From Aurantiochytrium sp. KH105 (lineage: Eukaryota > Sar > Bigyra > Thraustochytrida > Thraustochytriidae), in the NCBI GenBank assembly GCA_003116975.1, contig BGKB01000022.1, positions 1 to 64,000 on the forward strand: a DNA stretch of 64,000 nucleotides. The letters run 5' to 3'. How positions within the stretch are numbered: the stretch's first letter is position 1; each line of letters starts with the position of its first letter. Positions 10,301-19,300 of this stretch are shown piece after piece. Both the position numbers and the translations under genes were made by a program. The notes below the pieces were generated by a model. It was given only the letters and a program-made list of their open reading frames with translations, did no database searches and was not told where the DNA came from.

Positions 10301-13300
10301 CCGGGCGCAGCGGGGCCCGCGTCAAACGAGGCCCATCCCGCTTGGCGTTGTGAAAAGGTCCTGCTTGACGTTGGCGTGACGGAAATGCGGGGAATTGACA
10401 CCAAAAAGGCGCGCATCGTTAGCACACGACTGCTTTGCGGCGCTGAAAAGCTTGGCGTTGAGGGCATGTTGGCAAATGAAAATCTGCTCACCTTGGGCGA
10501 AACTCAAAATCTGTTCCAGCTCGAGTTTCTCAAACCCCAAGCGCAGATCGAGGTGGCCTTTGAGCTCGGGAGCAAGCGCACCATCAAGATCGAGGGCCTC
10601 ACGCTTCATAGGGTCCTTGAGGATGTCCGCAAGGGCCGAAAGAGCCTTCTCTTTTGGTGCAATACTACCGAAGCCGGCGTGCGAGTGCGCGTGTCCATTG
10701 ACGTTTCCTCTCCTGATTTTGTCATTGAGGATGATGGCGACGTCGCAGACGCTGATATTAGCAAGGAGAACACTGCAGAGCCGATAGAACCTTCAATTGC
10801 AATGCCGCCATCATGGCAACAGCAAGGCCAGTTGGCGCAAGACCCGCCTCAAGCGGAGTGGGCCAAGTGGGTGCAAGCAGATCCTTTCGGCCTTATGACG
10901 TTCCCGCCTCTTTTGCAACAAAACATTGCTTATCTTAACGTGCAGGTTGTCTCGGCGCGTGGACTTCGCGCCGCAGACTTCAATGGCAAGAGCGACCCGT
11001 ACTGTGTTCTTACATGCCAGGCCCAGGAATCACGCACGCATGTGGTTCCCAAAACCCTCACGCCCTCATGGGAGGATAAGCCGCAAACCTCGCAGTTCAG
11101 ATTCGGGCCGCTTCCAGGGTCAGCACTTGACCCCTCGTCCTACGAAACGCTCGATCTCCGCGTCATGGACGAGGACTTTGGCGGTGAGTGGACTCACGAT
11201 CTGCTTGGCGTGGCCCATGTCCCCTTGCACGATTTGTACGACCAAGTTGTGCGCGCGCCCAACGAGCAGCAGCAGCAGCAAGCGTCTGCGTCTGCGCCCA
11301 CGAGTGGGAGCGAGCAAATCAGCTCTCGGCCATCCTCCAAACGGTATAGCAAGCGACCAGCCTCGCAGGCAGAGATCAATCCGGAACGGAGTGTAACAAT
11401 GTGGATCCCTTTGCATATGCAAGACAGTGCAGCTCAATCTGGCACCGCGCAAGATAGCGATGAGCCGGATGGAGCAGTCCAGGTTCGCATCTGGCTCGAA
11501 CCGTGTGGAGAGTCGCGACGCCCACAGTCCGTTATTCCCGTCGCTCTGGACATGACCATGCTCATGGATGTGGCCATGCCTGCCATTCGCATTCCTAGGA
11601 ACCACGAGCTCAACGCCTCGCGCAAAACGATCGAGATCTCGCTCGGACGACCCAGTATGTCCATGCGCGTGAACAATGGCGCATCGAACTCACTCGTTGA
11701 GTCCTTGCGCATTCACGCCGACCACCGCGAAACCCTTCACAGTTTACAAGGCGGTGCTGCACGGCTTCAGCACCACACTTCGAGCGCAACGAATGCCGCG
11801 CGATCTCGACCTGGAATGCCCAAACGTCAATCCACTTCCCAAGGTCTTCCCGATCCAGACACGGAGAGCGGTTTCTTCAGCGTTGCGGAGCGTGCCCAGC
11901 AATCAGACACCCCGGAGCTCGCGCCCACAGCGTCCGTGTCGACCAACCTCGATGACTTCCATTCGATCGCGACTGCCGGAGATGAAGATATCGTGGGGGA
12001 TTCAGAGGGTGAGCTAAGTGCACCGCGCAGACTAAAGTCTGCCGAATCTGAGGGGCCCCGAGTCCGCAAGGTGCAAAAGTCAGTCATGGCAGACCTTGAC
12101 TTTGCGCTTGGGTTCTATGTTGACGCCTTTGAGGTCCGCGTAGGCTTCACTCATTCCCGTCAAGGAGCGCGCGACTTTCTTCGTCTTGCCGCAGATGAGT
12201 TTTCCATCGATGCCATGTACTCTCTGTACGATTGTGGTCTGCCGCTCATTAAGCTTTCCATGCAGGCAAAGAAATTCGAGGTGGAAGATAAGTGGCAGAG
12301 CCACCCCATTATCGGAGATCACCTCGAAGATGTGTATGACGAGATGGAGAGCGAGCTGACAGATATGGAGCGTCGACGTTTGCGCAAGGCGCGTCAACGC
12401 CGTTCCTTGCCTCAGTTTCGGCTTTCGCTCATTTACCAGCGCAACGCTGTGGCGGAGGACCAAAGACAGGAACTCGGAACAAACCCGGTACCTTCACTAC
12501 TCTTTGGCATCGATCTAGAGGGCATGTATGTGCTTGTAACGCCTCTGTTTGACTTCTCCACCAAGCTGGCCTCCGCATTCGGGTTGTTGAACGATGACGA
12601 TGGTCTCCAGCAACCCGAAGTCGTCACAGAGCTCCAGGAGGCCTCCGAGAACGCCGAGGAGCCCAAAGATGAGGAAGCCAAGCAAGATGAGGCGAAAGAG
12701 AAGGCCAAAGCCAACACGCAAGCTCAATCAGGGGCAATACAGACAACGGCTCCTGGGTCGGTTCTACCGGTTTCCAAGGTTCGGGTGTTAGTGAGAACGA
12801 GCAGCATTGAGTTGCACCTAATGCAGCGACAAACGCTCTGCTTGGAGACGCGGCGCAGGCTTCATAAGTTTCCACCCAAGGCCATGATCTTTCGCGTCGG
12901 GTCTGAGATCAAGTACACCGCCATTGCGCGTCCTTTTGACAAGGACAGTCGCGCGCTTCCTGGATCGGAAATGCTCAAGATACGCGCAACCTGCGACGCA
13001 CGCATCGCGCCCACCAAGATCGCTCGAAACTGCTTTCAAAGACTACCAGAGGATATCTATTCGGGAGACAATGTCATTCTGGAGCCTTTCACCTTCAATA
13101 TGACCATGAAGACGAACTCAATCGATACAGCGCGCGATCTACGTCTTGCTCGGAGGCTTCAGGGCTTTGGCGACTCTGAAAAGTCTGATACGGATGCCGA
13201 GCTCGATTCCTTTTTCAACACATCGAGTGGAAGTCACTTTGAGCTTCCGGAGGAGGAACCCCCTCGCCTGGACTCGTCGAAGAACCAAGAAGAGTCTGGC

Positions 13301-16300
13301 AGTATTGGCCAAATCCGCGATTTGCGCGCCGAGGACATCTGGGGCGTCAATTCCCACACTGTCATGGCTCAGCAAAAGATGCGGGACGAGCTGCAGCGGG
13401 CGAAGGAGTCGCACTTTACCACCGTGCGCATCTTCGAAATTCGTCTCGATGGCCTCGAGGCGAGACTGGACACCGGCGACGTGAACTTTGTTCTTGCTGT
13501 GGGCAACAAGCAACTCGAAATGTACGCAAATCTCTTCCCTCCACCGAACACCGGCAAGGATGCCGGAGATGGAGCCCCACGCAACCATGCTGAGTCAACT
13601 GTCTCGCGCCGAGAATCGGCTGCGCGCAGCGAACACGCGAACTCAATGTTGTCGACAAACGCTTCGGAGAGCGGCTTGTCACTGGACGACGACGGCTATG
13701 CTGGCGTTTCCCCTGCGAAGCAGCAGCAACACATGAGGGTGCTCACTGCTGCCGACATTCAGCTCATGAGCAAGATCAAGTCCAATCTCTTGCATGGCCA
13801 AGATGACGACATCCTGACGCAGAACTCCGGTGACACAGATGAGGGTATCACGGTCGGAGACCCCGGCGTTGATGATCTGGGAACCTCGCTTGAAGGAGGA
13901 AAGGAAATGGTTGAAAAGGAACGGGAGGCGCGGCAGCCTGGCACCTACGAAACGCACGACTTCGAAGCACTCAACTCGAGCTCTGAACCGCGTCTTTTTA
14001 ATGCCGAAGACGCGGCGCCTAATCCACGCCCAAAGAAAACCGACGGGAACCAGTCTCTTTTACCCGGCTGGTTGCTTGCGGGCATGGTTCCAATGCTCGT
14101 TATGTGCTCGGACACGGAAGCTTTCCGCCGCCGTCTTCCGGGAGACATCCCAGGGCACTGGAACACCGCGCGGGACGCAGAGGTCCTCGGGCATCTCTCT
14201 TCGGAGGCAAGTCGCGGCGCAGTTACAGAACTGGTGTTCAATCAAATTAACGTGTACGTAAACCAGCTCATGCTTGGAATCGGAAACAACATCGATGGCT
14301 ATCCTACGCCCTTTTTACGTCTCAGCCTCGCCCAGTTCAATTTGATTGGATGTTCAAGGACGTTGTTCACGGATGACATGCAGATTCGCGGGTACATTTC
14401 CACAACAAGCACCTACTACAACTCATTTGTCAGGGCATGGGAGCCCGTCATCGAGCCTTGGTCCTTACTTTTGCAAGGAGAGCACAGCAAATCGACATCT
14501 GGTCGTCTCTTCCAAGCCATTGCACCGCGTCGGCTGAATGTTAATATCACGGACGCGTTTCTGAAGTCCATGACCAGCTTCCTGGGAAGTCTCGGCCCCA
14601 CATACTCGCCTCTTGACGACGAGCGTCTGCATGGCATGTACACTCCAAACTGGGTTGTCAACGAGACTGGTCATGCACTCGAACTCTGGCCAGTGAACAA
14701 ACCTGGGGGCCAGATGCGCTCGCTGGAGCCCCGACTCTTGGAGTATCGTGGACAGAAGCAAATTTACCATGCCGAGACAAGCGAAGCCCTTCGCCTGCAC
14801 TTGCACGACACGACTCGCATTCGAGCGAAAATGGCGGAGCTGCTGAATCATATGCGCGAAAACAAGCGTCGCTTGGTGTTTAAAACAGTCAAATACCTCC
14901 GGAATGCCGCACGACGCCATCGCGAGGCGCGCGAAAACGATCCAAATCGAAACCTCGAAGCGGAAAAGGAAAAGAGAGCTTCCTTCATGAAAAAGTTTGC
15001 GCAGGACGACGTAAAGGATAACGAGGAGCAGGAAGAGCAGGAAGAAGATCTCCGCAAGGATCTCACCGAGCTCTTTCGGTTCATGGACGAGGACGACAGT
15101 GGCGAGATCTCCTGTGTCGAGCTGCAGAACGCGCTTTCACATTATGGCGAGCCAATCAGTGTTGAGGAGGTTCTCTATTCGATTGGAGAGATGGATGACG
15201 AGGGTGTTGAAAACGTTGATGCTGCGGAGACGGGGATCGATCTCGGGGAGTTTCTCGACTTCTTCATGCCTTCGCTGCTCGAGTCCCCGTCCAAGCCTGC
15301 GCCAGGTCTTGATGTGCACGCCATTGGCTTTCGTGTCATCGATCTCGAAGGCAAAGGAAGCCAAGCTTCATCAAGCACCGAAGGAGTCGGAGATGACGAA
15401 GCGAGCTCTGCGAGCGGGGGAGATCAGGTCGTCGCGGTGCCCTTGCCGGACCAGATTGGCATTGCTCCCTCCGAGAATGCTGGCCAGTTCATGTTGCAGA
15501 CAGCCGCCGTGGTGGCCTTGGGCCATCATGACACCAAGAATGCCCTAGGAGGTCGCGGCAAGGAAGAGTCGAGCTCGAGCAGTGAAATCGATCGTACGAA
15601 TGCTGGTGGCGGAAGCAAGACCAGCGAGTTGAATGGCAACGATGACGATGACAACGACGATGACGACGAAAATAGCGATGACGGTGATCTCACTCCTGCC
15701 CAGTCGCCCGAGGACGAAGAGAAAGAGCGGGAGGAGCGACGTCGCTCAAAGCATTTGACGGCGTTTCAGCTCAAGGGCAAAAGCCAGGAACGTGGCTACA
15801 GCTTTCATGACCGGAACATGCGAGCGCTTTCCGTGGTCGCCAATGTGCAGAAAATTGGTCGCTCGTCTGCTGGCGATGTTCTCTTTTTGGAAACTCCGAT
15901 TCGCGTCGAGAACCGCACCATTGTTCCCTTTCGCGTGAACTTTGTATGTCATGGCCCGGATGGGGGGGTTCTCTACGAAGATGCAATGTTCACGCTATCG
16001 CCCGGTGATGAGCAGTCGATTCCACTAAAGTATCTCTACGCACGACAACTTGGCAATCTGCATGGTGGCGACTGTGGGTTCTCTGTGTCGCCGCTGATGG
16101 ACCGAGGCGCGCAGCAGCGCATCTGGCTTAATAAGCGAGGAGAAAGGGCGCAAGAAGAAAAGCGTACCCGTGGTCGAACGCTTTCCGTGGATAGCACGCA
16201 TTCGAACCAGACTGCTGATTCTGCATACGACGACTGGACAGACTCTGGCGTCTTGGTTGCCCTCGAGGGCGGTCAGGGGCTACGCGTGCGCCAACCTTTT

Positions 16301-19300
16301 CGTGCGCGGGACGATCTCCTCACAGGAGAAGGAAATCTGTTGAATGACCTTCTCGTGCGTGACGCTCCGTCGCGTGGCGATGGACTTGACAGCGACATTG
16401 TCGGAGCCTCAAGGGTCGTTTTTTACCCCAGGGAAGAAGAAGATGACGACGAGGTCGAGGGTGGACAGGACTCCCATAACCCGGACGGACACCAGCAAAG
16501 CCAGTCGAGTCATCGCCGACGGCGCCGGCGCAAGCAGCAGTCCCAGCAAGGTAACATCGTCTCTCTTGAGGACCTCGACGAGCTCGATGCAGTAGAAAGT
16601 GGGCAGGACCTGGCCAATCGGGCACCCGATGTGTTTGAGTGCGTCATGCTCACCCAACGCAATGCACTGCACAGGTACGAGATGAAAGAAATCCTCACTG
16701 TGCAAGTGCTGCAGGCATCGAATCTTATGTCTGCTGATGCAAACAACTCATCAGATCCCTTTGTGATCGTGAGCTCCCTCGACGGGAAGACCACGGTCGA
16801 AAAGTTCAAGACGCCGGTGATTCGGAAGACCTTGAACCCCATTTGGGCCAACAAATCAACATTTCGCTTCGGAGAGGGCAAGGAGCCTCTGTCGAGGCAG
16901 CGCCGCTTGCGTTTTAGTGTGGTGGACTGGGACGCACTTACGTCAAACGATCCCCTTGGCTACGTGACCCTTGATGTCAAGGACATCGTTTCATGGTTCT
17001 CTGCCGGCCACGGCGTGAAGACAGCCCGAGGTGTCGTGAAGAAGACCTTTATGCTCGAAGCGGGACGCGGGGTCTCTGACAAAGAAGTCAAGGGCAGTCT
17101 CACCGTGGAGTTCTCATACAAGCGTTATGCTGCAGCAACAGGGACACCCAAGCAATATCTGCAGCACGTCTTTAGCTTTTACCCGCCTTTGGTCTTGGAA
17201 AACCTGTTGCCACACCCCATTGATATCGCGCTTGAGGTGCTTAAAAAGGACTCCAAGAATGAGGAAGTTGTGAGTCGTCACAAGGTACATCTCATCAAGG
17301 GTGGACGTGCCCCCTTCCACGAAATGGATGGTGCTCTTCTCGACTACCTCAACCCGAACTGGGTACGTCACCACAGTGCCAGAGCGTCGCATCACCTCAC
17401 TGGCAAACCAGACGGGCGTGCGCTTGCGAGTGATGATGGTCTCATTGCCCAGGTTCGCGTGCGGATGCACACTAGCGAAGGCCCGACTGCCTGGAGCGAT
17501 CCTCTCAATTCGGATTCCCTTGGTGTACCGCTCTCGGATCCATCGATGAAAGACAGGCCAGTGTGCAGCGTATCCGCCGAGGTTGAGCGCAAGACGACCC
17601 AAGACGGCGGCGGACGCAGACTGGTCATTTGCGCGCCCTTTTGGGCGGTGAACAAGAGCGATCTCATTCTGGACTGGACCATTTCGCTCTCCAGCAAGAA
17701 GAAGAAGCTGCAGCAGGGCCGGACCGAAACGCGCGTCTGGGACCACTTGCCGCAGAGCATTGCGCCTTTCTTCGCGCCGGCCATGAAACGCAGCGTGTAT
17801 GGCGAGGCGCGCTCGGCAAACAATCCCGGTGGACCTCGCTTCACAGCGCCTTTGGGCAAGTGCATCATGGACGATGATAGCGACGAGACAAAAGAGTTGC
17901 AGTCCGGTCTTCCCGTGTACGTTCCTCTCTTCGCCAATAAGCTTCCAGGTCCGGAACAGTTTCCTGGGTTCGAAGTCATTGTCATGGCTGCGCGAGTTGA
18001 GGGTCTGCACGAAAATGCCGAAGCGGTAGCACTTTCCTGTTCGGTGCAAGAGGAGGACGGCTCGCATCTCGGCCATCACTCGTATACAGCAGCTGTTCCG
18101 GGTGGTTCGTCGCGCGAGTGGCCCTTTGCATCTGGCTTCTTGAGCGTTTCTGCGCCTGCTTCTCAAGACGCCAAGCCCGTTAGAGGTAATCTTGTACTTA
18201 AACTGCGTGAAGTTAGCGAGAGCTCTGCAACCTCCGCATCTGCGATTCTCCAAGCGGCAATGTATGGAGATAATGCCAATTCCAGCAGCGGCAATGACAA
18301 CGGCGGCACCGGATCGAATCAGCAAAACAGTAAGGGGAAAACAGAGTCTTCAAATACCAACTCTACGTCGGCAACCGCATTCGACAGTCTGTACGCCAAG
18401 AATCCGGAGAGTTATCGTGCGCTGGGCGAGGCACGAATGTCGCTTCCTGGGCTCGTCAAGGAGCTCCTGGTGAAGAACGTTATCGAGCGCGAGCTTAAGA
18501 TTGGGGAGGCCAAGGTCGTCGTTCACGTGAGCCTCGCAGGAGTCCCCGTCGACGAGCGACTGATCTCATTGTACAGCTCGCTCTCGTCCGTGGTGGGAAC
18601 TTCTGCATTTCGTCGGGACATTGGCGTCTCGCTGATGCCGTTGTATGGAACGTACTCGCGGACGTCGCTTCTTACGATTGGACCCAAGTACCGCATCGCA
18701 AATGTCACCGACGAGCCGCTGCTGGTGAAGCAGGGAGGCTGCCCAGACTCCACTGCAATCCTGCTGAAACCTCGCGATCCCGCCCTCCACAGCAATCCAA
18801 ACGACCTCTCGGACGTAAAGGTATTTTGCTTCCACTACCAATTGACGCCGGGCACTCGTTTTCAGGTGCGCGACGATCCATCGCGCAAGGTGTACACCGC
18901 TGCGGAATACATTCAGGTGCGCCTTGCAACCGCCGATGGCATTTGGTCAGAGCCGATTGCTCTGGACGGTCTCGACGACTTTGCACTTCAGTTGCGGGCG
19001 GGACCTGAGCGAAAACGCGCAGCCCGGGTTTGGGTCGACGATAATGAATCGCTCCCGTCGAAAATGCTCATCTTCCGTACTCTCGATGTGGATGAAGTAG
19101 ACCACACGATTCGGAACAAGATGCCGGACAGGTCCTTTGAGGTTATTCAAATCCCTTCGCGCAGCGTGGGACTCAAGGCCGCGGTCATGCGGTGCTTTAA
19201 GCCTTTGCCGGGAGCAAGCAAGCTTTTGCGGCAGGGATTTCCACCCGATGTGGTAAAGCCCGGCGAAGAGCTCTCTCTGCCTCTCGATCGGGCACCCGAA

